A stretch of 64,000 nt of DNA, from positions 108,269 to 172,268 of the forward strand of contig CAVPHW010000014.1 in NCBI GenBank assembly GCA_963704835.1. Direction: 5' to 3'. Under the pieces are notes generated by a model that saw only the letters and a list, made by a program, of their open reading frames with translations, was not told the DNA's origin and made no database searches. This document shows, one piece after another, positions 36,797-46,350 of the stretch (the first letter of the stretch is position 1; each line of letters opens with the position of its first letter). Origin of the DNA: GCA-2746605 sp963704835 (lineage in GTDB: Bacteria; Bacteroidota; Ignavibacteria; Ignavibacteriales; Melioribacteraceae). The translations under genes and the position numbers were made by a program.

Positions 36797-38545
36797 ATGA
36801 AATCACTTAAGACATTAAACAAATATTTTTTTAGATATAAATCGAAACTTATTCTCGGAATAATTTTTATACTTCTATCTAACTCAGCACAAGTTTACAT
36901 TCCTATTTTACTTAAAGAAAGCATCGATTCATTACAGCAAAACTTAAGTTATGAGATAATTTTAAAATATGCTCTCCTAATTGTCGGAGCTGCTATTTTT
37001 GCCGGAGTTTTTAGATTTTTAATTAGAACAACAATTATTATTGGTTCCCGCAAAATTGAATACGATTTAAGAAGTGATTTTTGGGAGCATATTCAAAAGC
37101 TTCCAATGAGGTTTTTCCAGAACAATTCAACCGGTAATATAATGGCGCATGCTACAAATGATATTAGTGCTGTTAGGATGTATATCGGTCCGGCTGTAAT
37201 GTATTCGATTGACACAATATCAAAATTTATTATTGTAATAGTTATTATGCTTAACCTGGATTTATGGTTAACTATTTATGCACTCATTCCGCTTCCACTA
37301 TTATCCTATTTTGTTTATAAGCTTAGTAAAAAGATTCATTCAAGATTTATAAAAATTCAAGAGAAGTTTAGTGATTTAACAACAAAAGCTCAGGAGAGTT
37401 TTTCAGGCATTCGTGTGGTTAAATCCTATGTTCGGGAAAATGATGAAGTAAAGCAATTTACAAAACTAAGTGATGAATACCTCCAAAGGAATATGGAAAA
37501 GGTAAAGATTCAAGCCCTTTTTGTTCCAATATTGTTTTTAATAACAGGCATTTCAGTGATTATTGTAATGTGGGTTGGCGGTTCGATGGTTATTGAAGGC
37601 ACTTTAACACTTGGAGAAATAATTGCATTTATTGCATATCTCAGTTTATTAATTTGGCCGGTAATTGCCTTTGGATGGGTAATTAATATTATTCAGCAAG
37701 CTGCAGCAAGTATGAAAAGATTACTTAAAATATTTTCCGAAATTGATGAACTTAGAGATTCGCCTGATGTAAATAAAAATATCACTGAGATAATGGGTGA
37801 AATAGTTTTTAATAATGTTTCATTTCAATATGGTAATGATCTAACGCCTGTACTTAAAAATATCGACATCAAAATTCCCACCGGTAGTTCTTTAGCAATT
37901 GTTGGACATACAGGAAGCGGTAAAACAAGTTTAATAAATCTAATCCCCCGACTTTTTGATGTAAGTTCTGGTGAAATTCTAATTGATGGAAATAATATTA
38001 AGCAAATTCCAAAAAGTGTTTTAAGAAAAAATATTGGACTTGTTGCTCAAGAAACTTTTCTGTTTTCAGATACTTTATTTAATAATATTGTTTATGGTTT
38101 AGAAAATCCGAATATGGATTTTGTTGAAAAAGTAACTGAGATTTCACATCTGAAAAGTGAAATTGATTCTTTTGCAAATGGATATGAAACAATACTAGGC
38201 GAAAGAGGCATTACTCTTTCCGGCGGACAAAAACAAAGAACTAGTCTTGCTAGAGCATTAGCAATCAATCCTAAAATACTTATTCTTGATGATTCCTTTT
38301 CTGCCGTTGATACAAATACGGAAGAAGAAATATTGAATAAACTGAAAGAATATATGAAAGGTAGAACAAGTATAATTATTAGTCACCGAATTTCTACGGT
38401 TAAAAATGCAGATAAAATTATAGTATTAAAAGATGGAATAATAACTGAGAAAGGTACTCACAACGATTTGGTTGAATTAGGCGGTATTTATGCAGAGCTT
38501 TATAACAAACAATTGTTGGAAGAAGAGTTGAAAGAAATAGAATAA
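36797..38545 (+). CDS. ABC exporter half-transporter with degenerate Walker B (LDD)
   Basis: This is a 582-residue type IV ABC exporter subunit with six helices (1-320) and a nucleotide-binding domain. Walker A is GHTGSGKTS, the signature is a canonical LSGGQKQR, and Walker B is ILILDDSFSAVD. In Walker B an Asp replaces the catalytic Glu. The downstream partner has the reverse pattern, so the pair forms a heterodimer with one degenerate ATP site, as in TM287/288 and BmrCD. Stop and next start are adjacent, so the two are co-translated. Substrate is unknown; lipid or drug export is likely. Confidence 0.92.
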   Translation: MKSLKTLNKYFFRYKSKLILGIIFILLSNSAQVYIPILLKESIDSLQQNLSYEIILKYALLIVGAAIFAGVFRFLIRTTIIIGSRKIEYDLRSDFWEHIQKLPMRFFQNNSTGNIMAHATNDISAVRMYIGPAVMYSIDTISKFIIVIVIMLNLDLWLTIYALIPLPLLSYFVYKLSKKIHSRFIKIQEKFSDLTTKAQESFSGIRVVKSYVRENDEVKQFTKLSDEYLQRNMEKVKIQALFVPILFLITGISVIIVMWVGGSMVIEGTLTLGEIIAFIAYLSLLIWPVIAFGWVINIIQQAAASMKRLLKIFSEIDELRDSPDVNKNITEIMGEIVFNNVSFQYGNDLTPVLKNIDIKIPTGSSLAIVGHTGSGKTSLINLIPRLFDVSSGEILIDGNNIKQIPKSVLRKNIGLVAQETFLFSDTLFNNIVYGLENPNMDFVEKVTEISHLKSEIDSFANGYETILGERGITLSGGQKQRTSLARALAINPKILILDDSFSAVDTNTEEEILNKLKEYMKGRTSIIISHRISTVKNADKIIVLKDGIITEKGTHNDLVELGGIYAELYNKQLLEEELKEIE

Positions 38546-40339
38546 ATGAGTAAAAACAAAAAAAATATAGATGAAGTAAAGGGGAAAGCTTACGACTCTA
38601 GGTTAATGAAGCGGTTACTTGGATATGTAAAGCCATATAAAAAATACGTAATTGTTGCAATCCTCCTTAATATAATCGTTGCTGGTCTTGGACCAGTAAG
38701 ACCGTATTTAACAAAAATTGCCGTTGATGATTCAATTTCGAATAAAGATTATGATAGTTTATTAACAATTGTATTGATTCTAGTTGCAAGCCTTATTTTT
38801 CAAGCTGTAATTCAATACGCTCTAACTTACTTTACCCAACTTATGGGTCAAAAAATTATTTATGATTTGAGGGTTAGAATATTTAAACATGTTCATAAAT
38901 TATCACTTAAGTATTTTGATAAAACACCCATTGGTAAAATTGTTACAAGAGTTACAAATGATGTTGAAGCATTAAATGAACTATTCGCTTCCGGAATAGT
39001 AATGGTGTTTAGTGATATCTTCATTATTATTTGGATTTTTGGCTTTATGTTTTTTATGTCATGGAATCTTGCTTTAATTACACTTTCTGTTCTTCCAATA
39101 TTATTTTATGCTACTTTCTTGTTTAGAAAAAAGGTAAGGGATGCATATAGAAATGAGAGAAGATATTTATCAAGATTAAATTCATACATGCAAGAGCATA
39201 TTACCGGTATGAATGTTGTCCAGATATTTAATAAAGAAAATTCTGAGTTAAGAAAATTTTTAACAATTAATTCTGATTACAGAAACGCATTAATTAAGTC
39301 AGTTTTTTATTATGCGCTTTTCTATCCAACTGTAGAAATATTAAGCTCAATCTCATTAGCTCTAATAATTTGGTATGGAGGAGGAAGTGTAATTCAAGGG
39401 ACAATGACAATTGGTGTTCTATTTGCCTTTATTCAATATACAGAAATGTTTTTTAGACCAATTAGAGACCTTTCTGAAAAGTATAATATTATGCAAACTG
39501 CAATGGCAGCTTCTGAGAGGATTTTTGAGGTATTAGATGACAATACAATTATACCGGATCCAACCAATCCCAAAACTATTGGTAAGATTAAAGGGAAAGT
39601 TGAATTTGAAAATGTAACATTTGCTTATTCTAAGGATGAATATGTTTTAAGAAATGTTTCGTTCACTATTGAGCAAGGGGAAACTGTTGCAATTGTTGGA
39701 GCAACTGGTGCCGGCAAAACCAGTATTATAAGTCTTCTTACAAGGTTTTATGATATAAATAAAGGTGCAATAAAGTTAGATGGAATTAACATTAAAGATA
39801 TTACAAAGGATGAACTTAGAAAAAAAATATCTGTCGTTTTACAGGATGTTTACCTTTTCTCCGGTAATATTGCTTCAAACATTGGTCTTAATTCCGAGTT
39901 GATTTCTGAAGAAAAAATAATTGAATCATCTAAAATTGTTGGTGCCGATAGATTTATCCAAATGCTTCCCAATAAGTATAATGAAGAGGTTAAGGAGAAA
40001 GGATCCACATTAAGTGTCGGACAAAAGCAACTTATCTCATTCGCTAGGGCATTAGCCTTCGATCCACAAATTCTTATTCTTGATGAGGCAACCTCAAGTG
40101 TAGATACAGAAACAGAAATTCTAATAAAAGAAGCAATTGAAAAATTGTTGATTGGAAGAACTTCAATCGTAATTGCGCATCGTTTATCAACAATCCAAAA
40201 TGCAGATAAAATTATTGTTATGCATAAAGGTGAGATTAGAGAAATTGGTAATCACCAAGATTTACTTGCTAAAAAGGGAATTTATTATAAATTGTATCAA
40301 CTACAATATAAAGAACAAGAGCTTATTGATAAATTATAA
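38546..40339 (+). CDS. ABC exporter half-transporter, catalytic partner
   Basis: This is a 597-residue exporter subunit with six helices. Walker A is GATGAGKTS, Walker B is ILILDEATSSVD with the catalytic Glu, and the signature is the altered LSVGQKQL. The competent site would pair this Walker A/B with the LSGGQ of the upstream subunit; the other site is degenerate on both halves. It begins directly at the end of the previous gene. It is followed 15 bases later by fbp. Confidence 0.93.
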   Translation: MSKNKKNIDEVKGKAYDSRLMKRLLGYVKPYKKYVIVAILLNIIVAGLGPVRPYLTKIAVDDSISNKDYDSLLTIVLILVASLIFQAVIQYALTYFTQLMGQKIIYDLRVRIFKHVHKLSLKYFDKTPIGKIVTRVTNDVEALNELFASGIVMVFSDIFIIIWIFGFMFFMSWNLALITLSVLPILFYATFLFRKKVRDAYRNERRYLSRLNSYMQEHITGMNVVQIFNKENSELRKFLTINSDYRNALIKSVFYYALFYPTVEILSSISLALIIWYGGGSVIQGTMTIGVLFAFIQYTEMFFRPIRDLSEKYNIMQTAMAASERIFEVLDDNTIIPDPTNPKTIGKIKGKVEFENVTFAYSKDEYVLRNVSFTIEQGETVAIVGATGAGKTSIISLLTRFYDINKGAIKLDGINIKDITKDELRKKISVVLQDVYLFSGNIASNIGLNSELISEEKIIESSKIVGADRFIQMLPNKYNEEVKEKGSTLSVGQKQLISFARALAFDPQILILDEATSSVDTETEILIKEAIEKLLIGRTSIVIAHRLSTIQNADKIIVMHKGEIREIGNHQDLLAKKGIYYKLYQLQYKEQELIDKL

Positions 40340-40353
40340 ATTAGGAGGCTAAC

Positions 40354-41364
40354 ATGGCAATTAACTTTATGACTCTAACTCGGCACATTTATGAGGGAGA
40401 AAAAAAAGTTAAAGCAACAGGAGAACTTTCAGGATTACTTCACGAGCTATCATTGGCTGCAAAAGTTATCTCGCTTGAAGTTAATAAGGCCGGGCTTGTA
40501 GATTTACTTGGATTTACTGGAGATAACAATGTTCATGGTGAACAAGTTAAAAAATTAGATATGTTTGCTCATGATATGTTATTTAAAGCCATGGATCATG
40601 GAGGTCATTTATGTGCAATGGCTTCTGAAGAAGAAGAAGATATAATTCATATTCCAAAACATCATATAATTGGAAAATATGTTTTACTATTTGATCCTTT
40701 AGATGGTTCTTCAAATATTGATGCTAATGTTAGTATTGGAACTATTTTCTCAATTTACAAAAGAGTTACACCAGATGATGGTTCACCTGGAACCCTTGAA
40801 GACTGTCTTCAACCAGGTATAAATCAAATTGCTGCTGGTTATATAATTTATGGTTCTAGCACAATATTTGTTTATACAACAGGTAAAGGTGTGTTTGGTT
40901 TTACATTGGATCCTGCTTTTGGAGAATTTCTATTATCGCATGATAATATTAAAATTTCTGAAAAGGCAAATATTTATAGCATAAATGAAGGGAATTATAA
41001 ATATTGGCGTCCCGGTTTAAAAAAGTATATTAAGTATGTTCAAGATGCTGATAATAGAGGGCGAAAACCTTACACTTCTAGGTATATTGGAACAATGGTT
41101 GCTGATATTCATAGAAATATGCTTATGAGCGGAATTTATATCTACCCTGCTGATAATTTAAACCCGGAAGGGAAACTACGGCTAATGTATGAATGTAATC
41201 CAATGGCGTTTATCATTGAGCAAGCAGGAGGAAGAGCAATTGATGGAACAAGAAGGATTCTGGAAATCCAACCTAGAGATTTGCATCAGCGGGTTCCAAT
41301 CTATATTGGAAGTAAGGAGGCTGTTGATAAAGTTGAACAGTTTTTGAAAGAAGATAAATTTTAA
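40354..41364 (+). CDS. fbp: Class I fructose-1,6-bisphosphatase
   Basis: This is a 336-residue enzyme. The metal-binding motif DPLDGSSNIDANVS, the EEED segment (ASEEEEDI) and the substrate-binding region (CNPMAFIIEQAGG, with YIYPAD preceding) are complete. It hydrolyses fructose-1,6-bisphosphate to fructose-6-phosphate in gluconeogenesis. A strong ribosome site (AGGAGG) precedes the ATG. It follows the ABC genes closely and may share their transcript. PEP carboxykinase at 46351 serves the same pathway. Confidence 0.96.
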   Translation: MAINFMTLTRHIYEGEKKVKATGELSGLLHELSLAAKVISLEVNKAGLVDLLGFTGDNNVHGEQVKKLDMFAHDMLFKAMDHGGHLCAMASEEEEDIIHIPKHHIIGKYVLLFDPLDGSSNIDANVSIGTIFSIYKRVTPDDGSPGTLEDCLQPGINQIAAGYIIYGSSTIFVYTTGKGVFGFTLDPAFGEFLLSHDNIKISEKANIYSINEGNYKYWRPGLKKYIKYVQDADNRGRKPYTSRYIGTMVADIHRNMLMSGIYIYPADNLNPEGKLRLMYECNPMAFIIEQAGGRAIDGTRRILEIQPRDLHQRVPIYIGSKEAVDKVEQFLKEDKF

Positions 41365-41409
41365 ACAGTTTTATTTCACTTTAATTTATTCTATAATAAT
41401 TTTATTTAA

Positions 41410-43632
41410 ATGACTTTTATGAAGTTGTTCTCCAGAATAATTTTTCTACTGATTATATTCACGGGTTTTTATTCGATAGCGCAAGAAAACGTTGTTAAGG
41501 AAGATTCGGTAAAAGTAGTTTCTATTGATTCTACAAAAATCGCTTTGACCAAAAATAATTTTGGCAAAATAGAATCTGCCAATTCAGAACTCTATTACAC
41601 AACCGTAAACCAAAGATTAGCAAAACCCTTAAAAGTCCAAGTTGTATACAATGGAAATGAACCATTAGCAAACTTCCCAGTTTATTTTGAAACAATATCT
41701 ACTCCTATTGGATCCGTTGGTTCGAGTCTATTTCAAAAATTAGTTCATACTGATGAAAATGGTTATGCTCAAACTGAAGTAAAACTTGGCTCGATTGAGG
41801 GCGAATATGAATATTCTGCTAGAATAAAAACAAGGTCAAATCACAACGATATTGTATTTTTCAAAACTTTTGCCCGTAAATCAAATTGGGTCTTTTTTCT
41901 AGTAAGCGGTTTAATTGGTGGTTTAGGTTTATTCCTTTTCGGTATGGATTTAATGAGCGAAGGAATGAAAAAAGTTGCCGGCGCAAAACTAAGGCTGGTT
42001 TTAGAAACTCTAACTAATAATAGGTTGGTTGCTGTAGCTGTTGGAATCTTTATTACAATGGTTATGCAAAGCAGCAGCGCTACAACTGTTATGTTGGTGA
42101 GCTTTGTTCAAGCTCAACTTATGACTTTTTCTCAAACATTGGGAATAATTTTAGGGGCAGGTATTGGAACAACGATTACTGCTCAAATGATTGCTTTTAA
42201 ATTTACTGACTACTCTCTTATAATTATTGGAATTGGATTTGGAATAGTTTTTTTAAGTAAATCAAAAAAAATTAAAAACATTGGGGAATTTATTTTAGGC
42301 TTTGGAATTCTATTCTTTGGCATGTATATAATGTCCAACTCCATGTATCCTTTAAGAACTTATCAACCATTTATTGATTTATTAATGCATCTCGAAAATC
42401 CAATTGTGGGAATAGTAATTGGAACTATTTTTACTGCTTTAATCCAAAGTAGCGGAGCTTTTATTGGAATAATTATTGTTTTGGGCACTCAAGGTCTTAT
42501 AACTTTAGAAGCAGCAATACCGTTGATTCTAGGCACAAATATTGGGACTTCTATTACCGCAATACTTGCCAGTTTAAATTCAAGCAGGGCTGCAAAAAGA
42601 GTTGCGCTTGCACACACATTTTCTAAAATTCTAGGAGTTTTATTATTTGTTTGGTGGATTCCTAATTTTGCAGATTTTATAAGAATGATTTCTCCTCAAA
42701 ATAATTCAAATTTAAGTGGTATTTCTTATCTATCAGAAATTGTTCCTCGTCAAATTGCTAATGCTCATACAGTTTATAATGTAGCATTAACATTGATTCT
42801 TCTTCCATTCACAAATATTGCTGCAAAATTTATTGAACGTATTTTGCCGGATTTGGAGGAAAAAGAAGAAGAGAGTATTTTCAAAACAAAATTCCTAGAA
42901 GAAAGTTTAATAAGCACGCCAACTTTAGCATTGAATTTAGCTAAAGCAGAAATAATTAGGATGGCATATAAAGCGCAGAAGATGGTTGAAAATATTATTA
43001 TTCCTTTTACTTCAAATAATGAGAAGATATTGGAAGAAATTGAAGTTCAAGAATCAGAAATAAACTATCTAAACAGAAATATTACAAAGTATCTTGTAAA
43101 AATTGGTCAAGAGAGTTTGCCTGATGATCGTGCAGATGAAGTTTTTCAAATGATGCATTGTGTTACAGAACTAGAGGAAATGGGAGATGTAATTTCTAAA
43201 AGATTAATTCCATTGGCTAAAAAAAGATTAGAATTTAATATTAATTTCTCAAATGAGGGAAAAGTAGAAATTGAAGATTACCATCTAAGAACAATGAAGC
43301 AAATTAGTAGGGCGATTGAAGTTTTTAAAGGTGTAAATCTCGTTGACGCTAAGAGAATGGAAAAGAAATTTAAGAAATATCGTTTGATGGAAATTGATTT
43401 AAGAAGATCTCATTTTGATAGAGTTCGTCATTCCGTTCCCCAATCTATTGAGAGTAGCGGTATTCATCTAGAATTAATCGACCTATTAAAACAGATAAGT
43501 GCAAATGCAACAAATATTGCCAGAATTTTTATAGAATCAAAAAATCACAAAAAGAGTACAAAAAATGGTAGTTCCCCAATTACGGAAAATGATAGCTTAG
43601 AGGAAGAAAATAATAAAAACGACAATTTTTAA
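41410..43632 (+). CDS. Na/Pi symporter with N-terminal Ig-like domain and C-terminal PhoU domain
   Basis: This is a 740-residue three-part protein. A signal helix (about 5-22) is followed by an extracytoplasmic beta domain (about 55-155; LKVQVVYNGNEPLANFPVYFE, an Ig/invasin-like fold). Next come the Na/Pi transporter repeats (MQSSSATTVMLVSF with GAGIGTTITAQ; IQSSGAFIGIIIV with LGTNIGTSITAI), then a cytoplasmic PhoU-like helical domain (about 500-710). Fusion of transporter and PhoU is common; the N-terminal beta domain is less so. Sodium-coupled phosphate uptake is likely, with the front domain in a periplasmic role that cannot be read from sequence. Confidence 0.88.
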   Translation: MTFMKLFSRIIFLLIIFTGFYSIAQENVVKEDSVKVVSIDSTKIALTKNNFGKIESANSELYYTTVNQRLAKPLKVQVVYNGNEPLANFPVYFETISTPIGSVGSSLFQKLVHTDENGYAQTEVKLGSIEGEYEYSARIKTRSNHNDIVFFKTFARKSNWVFFLVSGLIGGLGLFLFGMDLMSEGMKKVAGAKLRLVLETLTNNRLVAVAVGIFITMVMQSSSATTVMLVSFVQAQLMTFSQTLGIILGAGIGTTITAQMIAFKFTDYSLIIIGIGFGIVFLSKSKKIKNIGEFILGFGILFFGMYIMSNSMYPLRTYQPFIDLLMHLENPIVGIVIGTIFTALIQSSGAFIGIIIVLGTQGLITLEAAIPLILGTNIGTSITAILASLNSSRAAKRVALAHTFSKILGVLLFVWWIPNFADFIRMISPQNNSNLSGISYLSEIVPRQIANAHTVYNVALTLILLPFTNIAAKFIERILPDLEEKEEESIFKTKFLEESLISTPTLALNLAKAEIIRMAYKAQKMVENIIIPFTSNNEKILEEIEVQESEINYLNRNITKYLVKIGQESLPDDRADEVFQMMHCVTELEEMGDVISKRLIPLAKKRLEFNINFSNEGKVEIEDYHLRTMKQISRAIEVFKGVNLVDAKRMEKKFKKYRLMEIDLRRSHFDRVRHSVPQSIESSGIHLELIDLLKQISANATNIARIFIESKNHKKSTKNGSSPITENDSLEEENNKNDNF

Positions 43633-43651
43633 TTAACTGATAAACTAAAAT

Positions 43652-43915
43652 CTATTTCAGTTCAGCCAATTTTTCTTCAAGCATTTTTACCAAATCGGCA
43701 CTACTTATATCTTTAATTGTAAGTTTATTATTTCTAACTGTAATTGCCGGTGGATCGCCGTGACCATTCAAATAATTTAAGAGAGAAAAGGAAAGTCTAT
43801 TTCTATCGTTCATAAGTGGCAAATAAGGTTCAAGTGAATCAACCATATTATAAACTTTTTTTTCAATTGAGCTCTCTGGAAACTCTTTCACATTGGAAGG
43901 AGATAAGGTTGCCAT
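43652..43915 (-). CDS. Small conserved-looking protein of unknown function
   Basis: This is an 87-residue protein, soluble, with no Cys. The C-terminal half (TVRNNKLTIKDISSADLVKMLEEKLAELK) looks like a strand followed by an amphipathic helix. It lies alone on the minus strand between two plus-strand genes. Codon use matches its neighbours. I do not recognise the family. Confidence 0.6.
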   Translation of the reverse strand: MATLSPSNVKEFPESSIEKKVYNMVDSLEPYLPLMNDRNRLSFSLLNYLNGHGDPPAITVRNNKLTIKDISSADLVKMLEEKLAELK

Positions 43916-44039
43916 ATTTTATCCTTTTATTTCAACAATTATAATAGTGAAAAATATATATAAATAAATAATATCACAATATCAGTTTAGCAATGGACAC
44001 ACTAAATCGCTAAATTTAATTTCAAAAACTTTCAAATCT

Positions 44040-45026
44040 GTGAATTTATCTAAAATAAAAAAAGTTCTAATAATTCGTTTAAGCTCATTAGGCGATGTTC
44101 TATTAACGACACCTGTTGTTCGCTCATTAAAAAAGCAATTTCCGAATCTAGTTATTGACTTTTTAGTTAGAGAACAATATAAAGATGCAATTTATAACAA
44201 TCCTTATATTCAATCAATTATTCCCGTTTCTAGAGATTATTCTGTAAAAAATCTTAGAAAAACCTTATCTCATAATAATTATGATTTGGTTATTGATTTA
44301 CAAAATAATCTAAGAAGTAGAAGAATCTCAAGAGCAATTGCCTCACAAGTATTAAGATTTAGTAAGCCTGCACTTAACAAAATGTTATTAGTTAAATTCA
44401 AAATTAATAGATTTAATAAAATAATTTCTATCCCGGAAAGGTATGCCAATTCAGTACCTAGTTTGATATTAGATGAAAATGGATTAGAATATTTTGGGGA
44501 CGAAGAAGAAACCGCTACTCTTAAAAATGAAATAAATTATATTGGGTTTTGTCCAGGGTCAAGACACAAAACTAAAATGTGGCCTGAACAATATTTTATT
44601 GAATTGGGTAAAAAGCTTACCAATTCTGGAAGTCAAATAGTCCTGTTTGGAGGGAAAGATGATATTGAAGTTTGCACTCTAATTTCAAACCAAATTCCAA
44701 ATTCAATTAATTTAGCTAATAACAACAATCTAAGTAAAATGGCTATTGATATGAGAAAATGTAAGGCCATAATTTGTAACGATTCTGGTTTAATGCATTT
44801 TGCTTTAGCTGTAAATATTCCGGTTATTGCAATATTTGGTTCCACGGTTAAGGAATTCGGGTTTGCCCCTTTTAGAGGAAAAAATATTGTATTAGAAAAT
44901 AATTTATTATCTTGCAGACCGTGTAGTCATATTGGATTAGATAAATGTCCAAAAAAACATTTTAAGTGTATGCTGGAAATTGATCCAGAATTAGTTTTTA
45001 ACAAAACTTTGGAAATCATTAATTAA
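44040..45026 (+). CDS. Glycosyltransferase family 9 (heptosyltransferase-like)
   Basis: This is a 328-residue GT9 protein. The N-terminus has RLSSLGDVLLTTPVVRSL, the middle has FCPGSRHKTKMWPEQYF, and the C-terminal nucleotide-sugar site has CNDSGLMHFALAVNIPVIAIFGST. A Cys cluster (CRPCSHIGLDKC) near the end is common in ADP-heptose:LPS heptosyltransferases. It starts at GTG. The next gene, encoding a Kdo transferase, begins four bases after its stop, so the pair builds the inner core of lipopolysaccharide. Confidence 0.9.
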   Translation: MNLSKIKKVLIIRLSSLGDVLLTTPVVRSLKKQFPNLVIDFLVREQYKDAIYNNPYIQSIIPVSRDYSVKNLRKTLSHNNYDLVIDLQNNLRSRRISRAIASQVLRFSKPALNKMLLVKFKINRFNKIISIPERYANSVPSLILDENGLEYFGDEEETATLKNEINYIGFCPGSRHKTKMWPEQYFIELGKKLTNSGSQIVLFGGKDDIEVCTLISNQIPNSINLANNNNLSKMAIDMRKCKAIICNDSGLMHFALAVNIPVIAIFGSTVKEFGFAPFRGKNIVLENNLLSCRPCSHIGLDKCPKKHFKCMLEIDPELVFNKTLEIIN

Positions 45027-45029
45027 ACT

Positions 45030-46310
45030 ATGAAATCTGGTTGGTTCTACTTTTATAATATTATTATTATACCTTTACTTAAAATCGGAATTTACTCTAT
45101 AAGTTTATTTGATAGAAAAATTCGTTCTGGAATTAAAGGTAGAAAAAGGTTATATGAAAATCTTATATTAAACTTAGCAGATCTTGAAAGAAAAAAAATT
45201 ATATGGATTCACTCTTCTTCACTTGGAGAGTTTGAGCAAGCAAAACCAATAATTGAACAAATTAAAAAAAGTATTGACGTTAATATTATAGTAACTTTTT
45301 TTTCTCCTTCCGGTTATAATAATTCAATTAAATACCCTCATGCAGACATAATTTCTTATTTGCCATTTGACACAGTCAGAAATGCTAAAAGGTTTGTTGG
45401 ATTAGTAAAACCCTCTGCGGTGTTATTTATGAGGTATGATTTTTGGCCAAATTTTATTTGGGTATTAAATCAGTATAAAGTAGCGACATTTATTGTTGAT
45501 GCAACAATGAAGCAAAACTCAAAGAGGATGTATCCTATATCAAAGCAATTTCATGAATCACTTTTTAAAAACTTCTTGAAAATTTTAACTGTTTCTCAAA
45601 GTGACAAAGAAAATTTCAAATCATTTAATATACCTGAAGATAAACTTGCGGTTGTGGGCGATACCAGATTTGATAGAGTTTACCAAAAAAGTATTAATGC
45701 TAAAAGTAAAAACTTATTCAGAAGTGAATTACTTTTAGGTAAAAAAGTGCTGGTTCTTGGCAGCACGTGGGAATCTGATGAAGAAGTTATTTTGCCGGCA
45801 GTAAAAAAACTATTAAAGTTTGATAAAGATGTGCTAGTCTTTATTGCCCCACATGAACCTTCTGATGATAGATTAGAGGAGCTAGAATATACACTTGAGG
45901 GAATTCCTAATATTAGATTTTCTTATAAACATAATTATAAAGATGAAAGAATAATACTAATTGATTCTATTGGAATTTTACTTACTCTTTATTTTTATGC
46001 AGATGTAGCATATGTTGGCGGTAGTTTTAAGCCAGGCATTCATAATGTTCTTGAACCCGCTGTTTATGGTATACCGGTTCTTTTTGGTCCAAAGAACAAG
46101 AATAGTCAAGAAGCTATAAAAATGATGGAATTAGGTTGTGGAATTGAGGTTAGCAATACAAATTACACATTCCGAGTTTTAAGAGAGTTATTTTCCAATA
46201 AAGAAAAAAGAGAAGAACTTGGAAGCATTTCAAATACATATGTAAAAAGCAATGTTGGTGCAACAGAAAAAATTATTTTTGAATTCAGCAAAATTAATCA
46301 AAAAAGGTGA
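45030..46310 (+). CDS. waaA: WaaA/KdtA, Kdo transferase
   Basis: This is a 426-residue GT30 enzyme that adds Kdo to lipid A precursor. It has an N-terminal membrane anchor (about 10-25), the family motif WIHSSSLGEFEQAKP with the catalytic Glu, the segment LMRYDFWPNFIW, and the C-terminal VGGSFKPGIHNVLEPAVYG. It follows the heptosyltransferase gene by three bases. It ends inside a bidirectional terminator. Confidence 0.94.
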   Translation: MKSGWFYFYNIIIIPLLKIGIYSISLFDRKIRSGIKGRKRLYENLILNLADLERKKIIWIHSSSLGEFEQAKPIIEQIKKSIDVNIIVTFFSPSGYNNSIKYPHADIISYLPFDTVRNAKRFVGLVKPSAVLFMRYDFWPNFIWVLNQYKVATFIVDATMKQNSKRMYPISKQFHESLFKNFLKILTVSQSDKENFKSFNIPEDKLAVVGDTRFDRVYQKSINAKSKNLFRSELLLGKKVLVLGSTWESDEEVILPAVKKLLKFDKDVLVFIAPHEPSDDRLEELEYTLEGIPNIRFSYKHNYKDERIILIDSIGILLTLYFYADVAYVGGSFKPGIHNVLEPAVYGIPVLFGPKNKNSQEAIKMMELGCGIEVSNTNYTFRVLRELFSNKEKREELGSISNTYVKSNVGATEKIIFEFSKINQKR

Positions 46311-46328
46311 GCATAAACCCACCTTTTT
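46301..46328. terminator. Bidirectional terminator between waaA and pckA
   Basis: AAAAAGGTG, loop, CACCTTTTT forms a nine-pair stem. T runs serve both strands. It overlaps the waaA stop codon and lies 23 bases past the pckA stop. Confidence 0.75.
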
Positions 46329-46350
46329 GAATAATTAAATCAAAATAATT

